From: Prunus persica | Taxonomy: Eukaryota; Streptophyta; Magnoliopsida; Rosales; Rosaceae | NCBI RefSeq assembly: GCF_000346465.2 | Contig: NC_034009.1 | Location: forward strand, 31,191,359 to 31,255,358 | Direction of reading: 5' to 3' | DNA length: 64,000 bases | In this document: one piece after another, positions 45,016-57,700 of the stretch | Layout: the number at the start of each line of letters is the position of its first letter | Position numbering within the stretch: the stretch's first letter is position 1 | Position numbers and translations under genes: made by a program | The notes under the pieces: model-generated | The model's input: the letters and a program-made list of their open reading frames with translations, nothing else | What the model was told of the DNA's origin: nothing | The model's database searches: none

Positions 45016-45892
45016 CAAAGAAGTTAAACAAATAGCAAGAATTAAAATAGTGATTAAACGTTCATATGAAAGAAACTAAGAATTCATTAAATAACATTAA
45101 AAATCATAACTATCCATGCTCGGGTGTTATCATCGCCTTAGAGAATAATTTAGTTACTCATGTTCAAAGAAAACATAATTGAAACACTAGAAAACATAAA
45201 ATAAAACTTATGGATTATGACGATGATCGAGAACTTGATGACAACAGCAGCTTTTTGACTCTCCTTCAACTCTAGCATAAGAGAACCCTATTTTCTGGTC
45301 TTCTTTAAATAAGGAACAAATTCTCTTTCGACTTGTTAACTATGCTTTCCTAGTTTGGCTTCAATTGTCTTTTGATGAGTTGGCATACAAAATCCTACTA
45401 GATATAGGATCAGACTTTAGAAAATAACTCCACATCCTTGTAGACACTTTCCAAATGCAATTGACATAAATTGGACTTCAAAACGATTATTTTGCAAAAC
45501 CCGCAGAACACATTCTGCCCGAACTGTCTGCACTAAAACGACCACAACTCTCTCCACACACGTCCAAATCACAAACCGAAAAATTCTACATAAAGCTAAC
45601 ATCTATATCTTTCCAAAGATATAAGGCTCAACATTTGGTTCTCTCTGAGGAAGTACAATATATTCTGTAAATTGTCCGCTCTGCACAGCACATTATGCTC
45701 CTAAGATTGCACATCATATTTCAATCCGAAAATTGCTCCTTTTGCTTGCTTTTTCATTTTTACTCTTCAAACTTAGTAAATGGACTGAACTCTACAAAAC
45801 TAAATAAAAATGGACTAAACTCACTCAAGAACATAGCAAGAATATGAGAGAAAGATAATAAAATTGTACGAAATAATTGTTATATCAAGCTC

Positions 45893-47252
45893 CCAACCGC
45901 ACAGACCACATCAAGAACCTTGCCGAAGCCTGCAACCTGCTCAGACAGTACCGCATGAAGCTGAACCCAAGTAAATGCAAGTTCGGTGTATCACTCGACC
46001 GATTCTTAGGATACTTGGTCACTCAACAAGGTATCGAGGCATACCCACGCTAAATCATGGCCATTCTCGAGATGAAGTCACCTTAAACAATGAAGGAAAT
46101 ACAAAGTCTAATACCAGAGCAGCTGCCCTCAACCGATTCCTCTCGAAATCTACTGACAATTGCAGACCATTCTTCAAAGCTTTGAAGAAATGGCAAAAAG
46201 ACAAAATGGGATGAGGAGTGCGAAGTAGCTTTCCAAAATCTGAAGACTTACCTCACTTCGCCTCCCCTGCTCTCAAAACCAGTTCCTGGTGAAGACTTTG
46301 TCGTGTACCTGGCAGTGTCCAACTCGGTCGTCAGCTTAGCTCTGATCCAGGAAGAACTAGGGGCCCAACATCCGGTATTTTACACGTCAAAAGCTCTCCT
46401 TGCTGTAGAGACTCACTAACCGAAGTTAGAGAAGCTGATTTTGGCTCTTGTAGTTTTCGTGAGAAAACTACGACCCTACTGCCAAGCTCACTAGATCATC
46501 GTCATGACAAACTTTCCTTTGAGATCAATTCCCACAACCCAGATGCTTCTCAGCGACTCATAGAGTGGGCTATATAATTAAGCCAATATGACCTCCTCTA
46601 CCGGCTGAAGACTACAATAAAAGCTCAAGCTTTAGCAGACTTTGTTGCATAATTCACATCATTGGTCGAAGAAGAGAAGCTGCTCAAAGTACACAAGGAA
46701 AGTTCGAAGGCAGACAAGGCCTCATCCACCGAACCTAACCTACCCAGAGACATGTGGCAATTGCGCATAGACAGAGCGTCGAACCAAAAGGGAGCTGGAG
46801 CAAACGTTATCATAATCATCCCAGATGGAACCCTGTTTGAGCAAGTTATCACGCTTGGCTTCTCGGTCTCAAACAACAAGGCAGAGTACGAGGTATTGCT
46901 CGATGGCTTGCGTTTGGCAAAGGAGCTATCAATCAAGAAGCTGTCCATCTACTCAGATTCCCAACTGATCACAAATCAAGCCTCAAGAGAATACATGGCC
47001 AAGCACCAGAGGATGATCCTATACCTTGACAAAGTCCAAGAGCTTTGAAGGCATTTCCTACCTTCATCATCTAACAGGTACCCCGGGCAAAGAACGTGCA
47101 TGCAGACGCGTTAGCAAGCCTGTGATCAACGATGGATACCCAATTTAGACGTTCCATCCCAGTCGAGTACCTTGACCGACCAAGCATTGAAGAGACAGAG
47201 CAATTAAACTTGATGCAGATTAATGAGGATCCTTGCTGGCAAGTAGAGGTGC
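45893..47252 (+). pseudogene. Tat-type copy A: RT 3' part and RNase H
   Basis: RT resumes after the solo LTR with NLAEACNLLRQYRMKLNPSK and DRFLGYLVTQQGIEAYPR, one base out of frame. RNase H blocks are at 46662-47048: MWQLRIDRASNQKGAGANVI, NNKAEYEVLLDGLRLAKELS and IYSDSQLITNQ. This is the plant-type RNase H typical of Tat/Ogre elements. Stops are scattered through it. The frame is cut at 47252 by the hAT element, at the same codon as in copy B. Confidence 0.8.
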
Positions 47253-50093
47253 CAAATGGGTCGGGCTGGCCATTTAAACTTGTGCCTTTAATGTATTTGT
47301 GTTGGGCTAGGCTGATCCATTTAATTTATCAGGATGTACCGTGCTAGCCCATTTAGTAAAACCATTAATTCCAGCCTGGCCTAAAGCCCAAGTCCATATT
47401 GAAACAAGCCGGGCTGGACTCGGATCCTGCCCGTGCTCGTGCTCGGGCCATACTCGGGTCCAAGAGTTGAGAAAGAAATCAAAAATTGTTCACGTAAGTT
47501 AGAGTGCACCAATAAGATTAGCTCTGAAGGCATAGATGAAAAAATAATGTGAAGCTTAATGCGGCTATTAAACGATCAAGAAAACTAACACTTTGATTGC
47601 ACCGGCAATGGTCATTATTTTTTAAAAATCTCTCATCAGCAAGGAGTCAGAAAACATTGCAAGGTTGGTCTAAGAAGGCAATGTCCAGGACGTCTTGAGG
47701 AAGTTGTGGCAAAAGGACCACACTCTATTAGATAAGCTAGTGAAGTTAACAGTCACCAAAGTTTCACACTTAGCCAACTTGGAACCATATAAAAGAAATG
47801 GAACACGATCAGGACAATTTGGTGTTGGTATTTGGAAAAGGTTGAGATTCCCTATGTTGCAGACTCACAAGAGCTGTCAACACCCTCACCAGAAACATAG
47901 TAAGCTTTCAATTTTTACCGTATAATAAGAACCCAGGTGACAACTGTGAGGGCTTTTTCGTTCCGGTGGCTACTAATGGGGCTGGGCTGCTGTAAAGAGC
48001 CAAATGTGTGAAATTGCCTCTAGGTCTGAGTTCCAGGATCAGACCCCAAGAGTGCTTCGAAATGGTAGGTGAGCCTTAAGAAACACATTGGTCTCCTTCA
48101 CCAATGAAACCAACAGTTGCTTACAGATAAATTCTTGGCTTGGCTTGAGAAGCTTGTGGCATGAAAGCTAAGCATTCATGAGTTTAGCATGAGAGAGAGA
48201 GAGAGACCAGATTTTCTACTAGAAACAGAGGTTTAAAGCAAAGGATTTCGTGAGAATTTGCTGAGGAGAGAGAGACAGAGACAGAGAGACAGAGATTAGG
48301 GTGGAAGAATGAGTGCGTTGGGTAATTTTTCGGCAACTTGACGAAGGGTTCGTCAGGCTCTAGAATGGCTTGCCCAAGGAGAAGATGGGAGGAGATGGAG
48401 GAATAAGGCTCAAAATTAAAGGGTTTCAGGAATGAGAGATGATGCTTGCTCTCTCTGGATGTCTGTTTTGATGATGGGTAAGAGATGCCTCCTTTTATAA
48501 CCTTTGGAAGCTCCTTCTTCCCAAGAAACCCTAGATGGTTTCTCCCCAATCTGCCAAGTCTTCTCTTCCATTTCCCTTTTCTTCCTTCAATTCACCCTCA
48601 TTTTGTGAAATCCTCCTCAATCCAAATACACAAAGACAAGATTTTTGAGAGCTCTAAAGCCTTCCCGCAGCTGTTCCAATGGCCATCTCCCATCTTTGGC
48701 TATCACCTCTCCTTATTTCCTCCCCTATTTCATGTCAAGAACTGGTAGGAGAAAGAAATGGGTAAGGCCGCTGGTTTGAAGGATGCTTCTTCTCCTGGCA
48801 ACTTGTGCGTGCTAATGACCTTTGGTTTTTTGAATGGCCTGCCTTTGTTCACGTGCTGGAGCCTCCCAACAGCCTACATATGTGACTGGCCCTTGGCTTT
48901 TGTCGTGGTTTTGTATCTAGCCATGTGCCAGAGACTTTTAGATATTTTATAAGTCACTTGGGCCATTCTTTAAGGTAATGGGCTAGTTCACTAAGGGGAC
49001 GGGTCAATGGACTATTTTTACTAAGGTGATGGGCCAATTTTCTAGGGTAATAGGCTACCTTTTTCTCTCTTTCATGTTTACCCGCATATTTAGGCTCAAG
49101 AAATGGGCTTGAATTTTGAGGCTCCCAAGCAGCCCAAAATTTCCACTTCTTAGCCCATCAATGGGCTTCGTGAATGCTCGTAACCATCCATACCACAACC
49201 TGCTCAGCAAGCCCCAGGCATTCGAGTGGCTTAGGCCCACTTAAGCATGTAGCTTGGTGTGTTGCTCATTTGCTTGGCGTGGCACGTGTGCAAGTGCATA
49301 TAATGAACTCTTGCGTACCCAAGTTGTGTTTCTTCCCAAGTTAGGTGTTGTACTAGGCTAAAAATATATTTGAGCCTACCCTTGGATTTTTTGGGCCACA
49401 ACAACAACAAAATATGAACACTACCAAAATGCCTACTCAAAAACTGAAGAAAGAAAATTTATCAAGCATTATTAATAAACAGAATTTTATTGATGTATAC
49501 AAGCCAAGCACAACTGTTTGAATTTTCATTTAAAGAGAGAAAAAATGGCAGTCTGGATATAACAAGAACTGGAATCATACCACATATGGCTTACATATAT
49601 CCTAGGATCAGATCAGGGCACAAGTCTGCGAACATGATCAGCTGGTTTATATGAAATGACTCTGAACGTACTTGGACATGGATTTTTCATTATTTCTTAA
49701 AAACCTTACATTTTGGACAACACGGCCTAGCCTAAAGAAACAATTTTTGGGTAGTAGGGAGGAAAGAAACATGCACTTGCAAAAAGAACTGTTAAGAAAG
49801 GAGAAGGCAATCAAAACACTAGATCAGAAAAGCACAAAAACTAATATATCATGCAATCGTTGATTTATATGATTTTCTAGTATGGAAATATATCCAATTC
49901 TGAGGAAGAGCAAAACCTCAAGTTCAAAGTTTAGCCTATATAATTTCTTACTTATATAAGACACAACTTGTAAACAGGAGAAGAAAAGGAAAGGAGTACA
50001 AAAAGACAAGTTCCCACCCTAAAGCCAACCACAAATAGGCAAAATATAACTACATTTGACACCTTAGTTCTATACTTTCATAAATATACCATT
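47253..50093. mobile_element. hAT element, copy A, right end lost
   Basis: The left end TAGAGGTGCCAAATGGG follows CTGGCAAG (47245-47252), the same target as the complete copy at 58593-60841. The interior matches that copy through ACACCTTAGTTCTATAC and then breaks at about 50093, where an unrelated duplicated unit begins. A 1.46 kb solo LTR interrupts it. A 63-codon frame at 49672-49863 is conserved in copy B but I do not recognise it. Confidence 0.8.
47945..49400 (-). mobile_element. Solo LTR, 1456 bp, in the copy A hAT
   Basis: TGTGAGGGC...GGGCCACA ends with ACAAC on both sides (47940-47944 and 49401-49405). Copy B shows the empty site (GTGACAACAAAAGATG near 59286). On the minus strand a TATAAAAGG box (about 48493-48502) and a following leader suggest minus-strand promoter orientation. 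No internal domain, so a solo LTR. The (GA)n near 48193 lies within it. Confidence 0.8.
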
Positions 50094-50095
50094 TT

Positions 50096-51060
50096 GTAGG
50101 AGCCTCGGAGGCTAGGGTTTCGTAAAGAATAAACTCTTATTTGGAAGGAGTTTATTCTTTCCCCAAATTGTAGAGATTGAGTTCATTAGGGATTTGATTG
50201 AGATCAAATCTCTTAATTTGATGATGATAATATCTCAAATAGGATCATTATAAATTGGTGGTATTATCTTATTAAATAAAGATAATATCTCATATTTAAG
50301 ATATTATCCCTAATTTTAGAATTAATTAATTGGCCAAATAAATGGACTCAATTAATTAACCTAAGGGATATTCTTCTTACCCACTTGGCGTCTTGTGATC
50401 GGAGACGAAAATATTTGCTCCCACAAATGGCCCCCAGTTTCCGCATGGCGCTTGTGTGGCATGTAGGAGATGAAAATTTTTCGGGCTCTCCAACTGTGTC
50501 TGGGCTTTTTTCAGTGAGTTAGACTCCTTTTGCAGATTGGGTTCCCAATTGGAGTGGGCTTTTGACTTTTCTTGGAGTTGGGTTCCCAGTAGGAATGGGC
50601 TCGCGATTCCTTCTTGACCTAGGATGCCCAACCTGTATAAATGCGGGGCTTCTCTTCACTCTTCTTCACATCGCAAACTTAACTTCTCTACTTTCTTTGC
50701 TTGAGAGAGATCTTAGAGGAAGAAGGGATCCCGAGACGAATATTCTCTAGGGAAGAAAATCACTCCCACATGTATCTTTTCTTGTAGTGAGTTTTGGGAG
50801 AATTCGTGTCCATTGATCCATTTCTTGGTTTAATTTAATCGAAGATTGTCGCAGGTAGATTAATCAAATTGGCAATGTTGTATTACCCATGTACATGAGA
50901 GGGAAATTTTTCTGCTGATACTGTGGCTAAATTAGTACTTGGAAGATATATATGTTGATTTTCAACTATAGATTGAGCTTCTAGGAGTGTTCTCTCAATT
51001 TTGCGGGATGATGAGGCTGGAAGCTCTCCAGGTAGAATGATAGTAAACTATACAAAATAA
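50096..51060 (+). repeat. Duplicated LTR- or promoter-like unit, copy 1
   Basis: Matches 61796-63070 (shared AATAAACTCTTATTTGGAAG, CTAGGGTTTC, GGGATCCCGAGACGAATATT). It has a TATA context (CTGTATAAATGCGGGGCTTC near 50630) followed by a leader-like segment, as in an LTR U3-R region. TG/CA ends and a target duplication could not be fixed, so the type is open. Confidence 0.6.
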
Positions 51061-52720
51061 AAATGAAAAAGATTTAACTACTGATCATCAAAACAACAGT
51101 CAAATATAGTATATATCATTAGAACGAAAGACTGATGATCTTATTATGTTCAAAAAAATTCCAAGGTTGGTTAATGACCTAAATGGTCCTCCACCTATTG
51201 CTCTAATATCATTTTGGTCCACCAACTAAAATTTTCATTTCAAACGTCCTTAAATTTTTTATTTTGTACCAAAATGGTCCATCCTTCAAAGTCCGTGTAT
51301 TATTTCGTGAAATCAAGGGATAAAACCATATTTTTAGGTGAGTATCCTCCTGTAAAATGACCAAGCCAATGTAGGAATGCATTCCTTCCCAAAAATCCTT
51401 TATGCTCCACCGCCTAGACGATGACGTTCCAGTCGACTTGCCTTTTGACCAATTAAAAAAAAAAACTCTAAGCGGCCAACGCTTGCTCCTAACCCCACTG
51501 CCTGTACACTCCTCACATACATATTCCTTCAAATTCACAGCTTGGCGACCGCGCATTCCAGGGCAGGTGAGGTGAAAGTTGTGCTCGCAGCCATCGTATG
51601 GTCGTGAACCTCACGCTTGCCGTAGAAGGAGCAATCGAAGCCGCGAGCCAAGTCGGGAACACAGAAACAAAGAGACCGGTTTTGCTTGGATCCGACGGCT
51701 AGGGGAAATTGCTTGGATAAGGGCATTGTAGGAATTAGAGAGGGCTGGAGGTAGTGGCGGACCCCATAGCAGCTATGGAAATGGGCTTGAAGGTCCTTGT
51801 TTGTGGGTGATGCAACTTTGAGTTCCCACCAGCTACTCGACGGAAGTCCAGAGGAAGAGAAGGGTTTTTGTTGGGATCTAATGGACCAAAATCTTTGGAA
51901 TTCAGCCTCTTTGTGAGGCCATCAAGTCATTGAGGATCTGTGCTAGGTAAGGAAAGAGGAGGGGTTGCATTTTGGGGATAGTCAAGGAAGACTAGATTTG
52001 GGTGGGGTGGGTTGTTTTTCTTTTTCTTTTTAGCTTTTTGTTATTTTATTTTTGTATTTATTTGATTTTTAAATTAATTTAAATAATTGAGAATTTTTTA
52101 TATTAATTTTTAAGTCAATCTCAACATTTTAAAATAAAAATAAAAATAAAAAAAGAAGAAGAAGAAGAAGAAGCCATGTGGCTGATGAGTGGACTACAGT
52201 TTGTGGTGAGATTCAAAATTTTCAATTTTTTAAGTTTTATAATTGGTTTCTAATTTTTAATTATTTAGGCAATATTTTAATTTATATGGGCAATTTTACC
52301 CCTCAATTTAACGGTAATATTAACAGTTTTTAATGGTAAGACCGTTTTGGTACCAAATAAAAAGTAGAAATACCATTAAAATGAAATTTTTAATTGATGA
52401 ACCAAAATCATAGACCTTGTCATGTGATACGTGTTTCTTGCAGTTTGGCAATCAAAAAATCGTGCTGTCATCCGATAATATCTCAGAAAGTGATAGAAAA
52501 TCTTTATAATTGCAATTCTATATTGCAGGTCAATTTTGTGTATTGTCTTATTATCTAAATAAACCAAAAAAAAAAAACAAACCCAAAAAAAAAAAAAAAA
52601 GAGTAGGAATCCCCGTCGACAGAAATGGAAAATGATTTCACCCCTTTCCTTTTATTATCGTTTGCAGTTAATAAAATAAAGTATAAAATATTAAGCCAAA
52701 CACCATCAGGATATGCCAAT
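51061..52720. repeat. MLP upstream block, copy 2, split by a TIR element
   Basis: 51061-51170 and about 52412-52720 match the block upstream of MLP gene 5 (25500-25860) and the copy at 63075-63390. The 1.2 kb between them is an insertion. No MLP exon remains attached. Confidence 0.75.
51177..52412. mobile_element. Non-autonomous TIR element (Mutator-like?), ~1.2 kb
   Basis: ATTTTGGTCCACCAACTAAAA at the left and its inverted form (ATTTTGGTTCATCAATTAAAA) at the right are followed by further inverted blocks (TTTTTATTTTGTACCAAAATG). The duplicated block on either side shows that the whole segment is an insertion. A (GAA)n run lies at 52155-52171. No transposase. The 115-codon minus frame at 51209 is not recognised. 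Confidence 0.55.
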
Positions 52721-53074
52721 AAATTAAGAGATATTTAGTCATATACTTATTTTTAGTACTAAAATTATAAATAAATCCTACACCATTTAATTTCTATAAA
52801 CAAACCCAAAAAATAATAGATGACCCTATTGAATTTAATTTTAATTATTAAATTACTTTGATGCCTCATTGAGTGTTTTGGATTTTTTATGAGGTTTTTG
52901 GGTTGGGTTTGTTTTAATAAATTAATGACGGTTTTGTAATTTAAAAGAAGTTAAAAGCATTTTTGTTATGTTGGTTCGGGTCCTTAATTTTCTAAATAAA
53001 TATATAAAAAAAGGATAGCAGGTTAATTGAAACCTAGGTACAAGTTCAGGGTGCAAATCACCAGTTAACCCATT
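52721..53074. other. AT-rich spacer with one end of a Mutator-like MITE
   Basis: 52978-53070 (TCCTTAATTTTCTAAATAAA...GGTACAAGTTCAGGGTGCAA) matches the right end of the elements at 15510 and 53152. Its partner end is absent. It marks the left edge of block B. Confidence 0.45.
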
Positions 53075-53151
53075 ACGAAAAGGGATTGACAGACCCAAAC
53101 CCAATACAAGATTTATGTTAATTATTCATGTAAGATTATATACTTATTTGG

Positions 53152-53422
53152 CTTAACTATGATTTGCCCCATGAACTTGTACCTAAGTTTCGTTTTACCC
53201 TCTATCCTTTTTTTTAGAAAATTAAGGACTCGAACTAAACAAAAATTTCACCAATTTGCCCCCCGACGTCAAAATATGCCACTTCCCATCCATTCTACTG
53301 TCAAGTTGGTGTTTTGGTGGAGATACGAAATGACAAAAGTAACCTCCAACTTGACGGTAGGATGGATATGGGGTAAATTAAAATCTGGGTACAAGTTCAT
53401 AGGGCAAATCACCATTTAAACC
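53152..53422. mobile_element. Mutator-like MITE, 271 bp, 9-bp target duplication
   Basis: The ends GGCTTAACTATGATTTGCCC and (inverted) GGTTTAAATGGTGATTTGCC are flanked by TACTTATTT (53143-53151) and TACTTGTTT (53423-53431). Copy A has a single TACTTGTTT at the same place (about 35461-35469). A 9-bp duplication fits the Mutator superfamily. Confidence 0.85.
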
Positions 53423-54150
53423 TACTTGTTTTTAAGATTGTTCGTAACTATTTTGGGGCAGAAGTTGTTAAGTTTCAATTACACGCGTTGATTGTTGATT
53501 TTGCACAGGTTATGAGTTAGTTTTGAGGTATAAGTACTTGGTTTTAAACTATACATATCCAGGATTATAATTTCGTTGAAGTTTGATACCAAAGTTTGGG
53601 TAAGCATGTGCATGACTTACTTTGGACTGCCTTATCCTATAAATTAGAGCACCGCTTCTGTCAAATTTTATATGGTTTCAAACTTTATTTAGGGTGTTTA
53701 ATTCTGAGTTCAAAGTGTAATACACAGTAGCTGAAATTGCGTTAGTTTCTCTAGTGGTGCAGGAGCAACAATAGTTTCCTAAAAGCTCATCATGTCAAGA
53801 CATAAGTTGGTGGTTCAATTGATGAATGTCAAGGTAAACTTAATTTATACACACAACTACCTACTTGATCATAATACTAGAAACATTGGAGTTTATGGTT
53901 CAGTTGCTGACAGGATATTTGGAAGCAACAACAAAAACATGGCCAGATAATTGGACAACTAGCCCATAGTACCCTTGCTGCACAGTTTGAGCATAGGTTA
54001 GATGTCATTTGATGTGTTAGAGATTGATTTTTGTTATTATATTCATGAGTGAATGGGTTGGAGAGATTGTGAACAAGCAAATTTAGGTTTAGCAGCATTT
54101 TTATGTGTTTCATTTATACTTTAAAGAGTTTTTATTTGGGATTGATTATG

Positions 54151-54335
54151 ACAGTCTTGATCTCTTAGACTACAGGGGTTCAAGAGATTTGTGGTCAATC
54201 ACCGTTGGATATAAATTCAATGGTTCACTCACTCTTGCACTTCTTTTAATAAACTTTTTTGAACTATTGGATTAATATCCAACGGTGGGTGACCATAATC
54301 TCTTGGACTCCTGTGGTCCAAGAGATCATGACTGT
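54151..54335. mobile_element. MITE-B, complete 185-bp copy, 8-bp target duplication
   Basis: ACAGTCTTGATCTCTTAGAC opens and GTCCAAGAGATCATGACTGT closes the element. Each end also carries an inner inverted repeat (AGACTACAGGGGTTCAAGAGA), so each terminus folds on itself. TGATTATG is duplicated (54143-54150 and 54336-54343), and copy A shows the empty site with one TGATTATG. The duplication could be read as 8-10 bp, so hAT or Mutator-like. Confidence 0.88.
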
Positions 54336-54775
54336 TGATTATGATTGGTATAGGTTCTCTTTTTAAGTTTGGTTGCAATACCATTGTTTTTTTTTTCCAA
54401 GGTAATAAAGGATATAAGTGTATTATTACTATGAAACAAAAGTAGGGAGGAAATTAATTAGTTATTTTTTAAAAAATAAAGTCAAACACGGCATGCAAAA
54501 CACTCCTTAAATGGGATTAAAAACACTCTTTTATGACGTGCATTGAATGCCGTAATAACTCTTTTATGGCATGCAGGGAAATGCCGTAAATAGTTGTCCA
54601 AACTTTTACAAAAGCTCAATCACGGCATGCATTATTAACGCTTGCAGAAAGCGAATACACGCTGCAAAAGAAAAATACTTTTTACGGCATGGCCTTTTAT
54701 GGCACGCAACAGCATGTCATGAATTGTCATTTACGACGTGCATCACACGTCGTAAATACCCAGTTTTCTTGTAGT

Positions 54776-57700
54776 GCCTACCGTCCTCATCAATCGGCAA
54801 CTTCAAGGAGTTTATCCTCATTTTCACAAAGGAGTACACCTCTTACCGAAGGGTTAGAAAACAACCAGATCACATGTTTAACCTGTGTTTAACCTGCACA
54901 AGAAGCCTGAAGAGTCTCAACAAGACTATATTAAGAGATTCAAGGCTGAGAAGGTCAGCATCATAGGAAGCAATGATCTAATAGCATCCTTAGCTTTCAA
55001 GAAGGGCTTGCCAGCAAAGCACGAGCTATACCATGAGCTGACCATCATTCCGAGACAAACCTTAGCAGAAGTCTTCATGATGGCAGAGACAAACCCTAGC
55101 AGAAGTCTTCATGATGGCAGAGACAAATCCTAGCAGAAGTCTCAACCAGACCACACTCTGGGATGACGATCGTATCGCCACTAAGAAAGTAAGCAAGCAA
55201 GCCGATCAACCAACTAGGTAGGTGAGCCAAAAGAATGACAAGTTCGACAACAAGAACAGGGACAAGTGCAGATCGCAGCCCCAAGAAGGAGTCCTGACAG
55301 TAGAAACCTTCATTAAGTTTTGTTTGTACCGTATCTGACCCCTCCACTCTCATCATGACACGTGGAAAGAGCATGAAGCTAGGTAACACTGCGGCCCACT
55401 GATAGATCAGTTAGGTACATATCAGCGTCCGCGACCGATTCATCACCCAGCATAGCTGTCAACCCCCTAATCGACAAGCGCTCTTGGAAGCTCCTCGGAC
55501 ATACGATCGGTGCCCCGTGCCGATTATGCGGGAAAACTCGAAACAACCCCCTCCTTTGATATTTTGCGGAGACTCGTATCAACCTCAGAAGGTACTCCCA
55601 CGAGTCCCATATCGAACCTAAGTACTAAGAGCATACCAGGCATTCTCTATAAATAGGGCCTTTTGCCCTAGATACAGGGTAAGACTTTCAGCTTGATTTT
55701 CATGATCTAGCATTTGTTAATAGCAAAGCTCTTTTTTAACTTACTTTAGCATCGGAGGGTCTTCGGCTGGTACCACACCGGTACTCTAGACCTCATCTGT
55801 TGTTTCTCTCCTTAGCCCAGGTCCAGCATCGCATCTCAAGGAAAAACGTGCTCATACCGAGGTTTCAATCGATCCTTAGACCGTCCACATCACCTGTAAG
55901 TTGCTTCTATTTCTATCTGTTCAGTTTTAGCGCAAATAAGCTTACTATCCCGATTCACCAGATTCTGGCACAAGTGAATGATAAGCTTTGGGTGAAGAGA
56001 CCGCCGCTTTAGAAAGGAAACCTTACTAAAAAGGACACCAGTGAGCATTCCACGTAGAGCAAAGTTATTACACAAACAATTACTTCGCCTAGAAAAAGTA
56101 CCTCAAAAAGCTAGTCAAAAACGGCCACTGCACGAAATTTATTGCAAAAAAGGCCATCAAGCAAATCGACAACCGTGATGCAGTTGTAAGGAACCTCCCC
56201 AAAAGATCATATGGATCAACACGATCCTAGTCGACTCCCAAGAGTTCGAGTTGACCACTAGAGAGTGAAAGAGAAGGATCAAGCAGGCGACCATCGTCTC
56301 CCAAGTCATAACTAGCGACCCTGCCATTGAGGACACTTCTATCAATTGCTTTCAGAAAAAGGATCCGATAGGGCTTGATCTACCACACAATGACGTCCTC
56401 GTCATCTACATCCATATTGAACAAGCTATGATTGAACGAGTTCACTTGGATGAGGGCAGTGCGGCCAACATTCTGCAGCTGTCAGTTGTTCAGCAGATGG
56501 GATTGGAGCCCAAGATCAATAAATTTGCCAGATCACTCATGGGCTTCAACGAGGTGACATCAATCATTATAGGTATGATAGACCTTGACATCCACTCATC
56601 ACCGGTAGTATGCTCGCAAAATTTCATGGTCATTGAAGAGATTTCCCCTGCAATGGAATCCTGGGCCGACCATAGATCAGCAAGATTGAAACTGTCACAT
56701 ACTCTTCACACCAGAAGATCTGCCACCCCATCCCCGGGGACGAAATCATGCAAATCAATAGTGGTCAAGACTACTGACGAGGCAAGTCATGCTCCCAACG
56801 GATAAGCAAACCTAAAAAGAAAAGGATTTGCTACCTCCCAATAGCAACTAAGAAGCCATGATCATGGCAAGGGAATTTGCAAGGAAGGCTCCCCTGAAGA
56901 AGGTCGGAAGCCTGAGGAAGACATTGAGTTAGTACCCACTGATCCTAACCTGCTAGACAGAAAAGTGCGGATCAACTCACACTTAAGCCTAGACAATAAG
57001 ATGGAGCTGACCACCTTCATCCAGCACAACAAGGATATGTTCGCATGGTCGTTATATGCCACGCCTGGCATCGACCCTCAAATCATATGTCACCAGCTCC
57101 ATGTCAACCCAACCATCAAGCCAGTGGCATAGAAAAGGTCTCCTACTCATAATGGCTAGCCAATGCTGCTCTGGTGGCCAAGCAAGAAAAGGGCAATTAG
57201 AGAGTTTGCATCAATTACACCGACCTCAACAAAACATGCCCCAAGGAAAACTTCCTATTTTCGAGAATTGACCAACTCATGGATTCAACTTCCGACAATC
57301 AACTGCTCAGCTTCATGGACCTTACTCCTGCTATAATCAAATCCTAATGCACGAGGATGACAAGGCAAAAACTTCTTTCATCATCAAGAGAGGGACCTAC
57401 TGCTACAAGGTCATGCCTTTTGGGCTGAAGAACGTCGAGGCAACCTAGTCACTCAACAAGGTATCGAGGCACACCCACTCCAAACCAAGGTCATTCCCAA
57501 GATGAAGTCACCTACAATAATTAAGAAAATACAAAGTCTGACGGAAAGAGCTGCGGCCCTTAACCGATAAGATAAATAGGAATCGCAAGGCCATTCGACG
57601 AGGAGTGCGAAATGGCTTTCCAAAATCTGAAGACTTACCTCACTTTGCATCTTTTGTTCTCAAAACCAGTTCTTGGTGAAGACTTGTTCGTGTACCTGGC

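Larger units (their letters stand above)
38897..45887 (-). mobile_element. Solo LTR, 1.51 kb, inserted in Tat RT and itself split
   Basis: It starts TGGTCTGTCCTTGCAAGTG at 38897 and ends TTGTTATATCA at 45887. AGCTC is duplicated at 38892-38896 and 45888-45892. LTR DNA is 38897-39539 and 45021-45887 (643 + 867 bp). The word GCAAGTGCACAAG near the edge resembles GCAAGTGTACAAGG in the LTR at 2379-3909, so the families may be related. No coding domain of its own. Confidence 0.85.
53075..54775. mobile_element. CACTA transposon 3 (copy B), left-truncated
   Basis: Matches copy A from about 35392 onward to the right end CCCAGTTTTCTTGTAGTG (complete here). Two younger insertions, at 53152 and 54151, are absent at the matching places in copy A. 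Confidence 0.8.
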
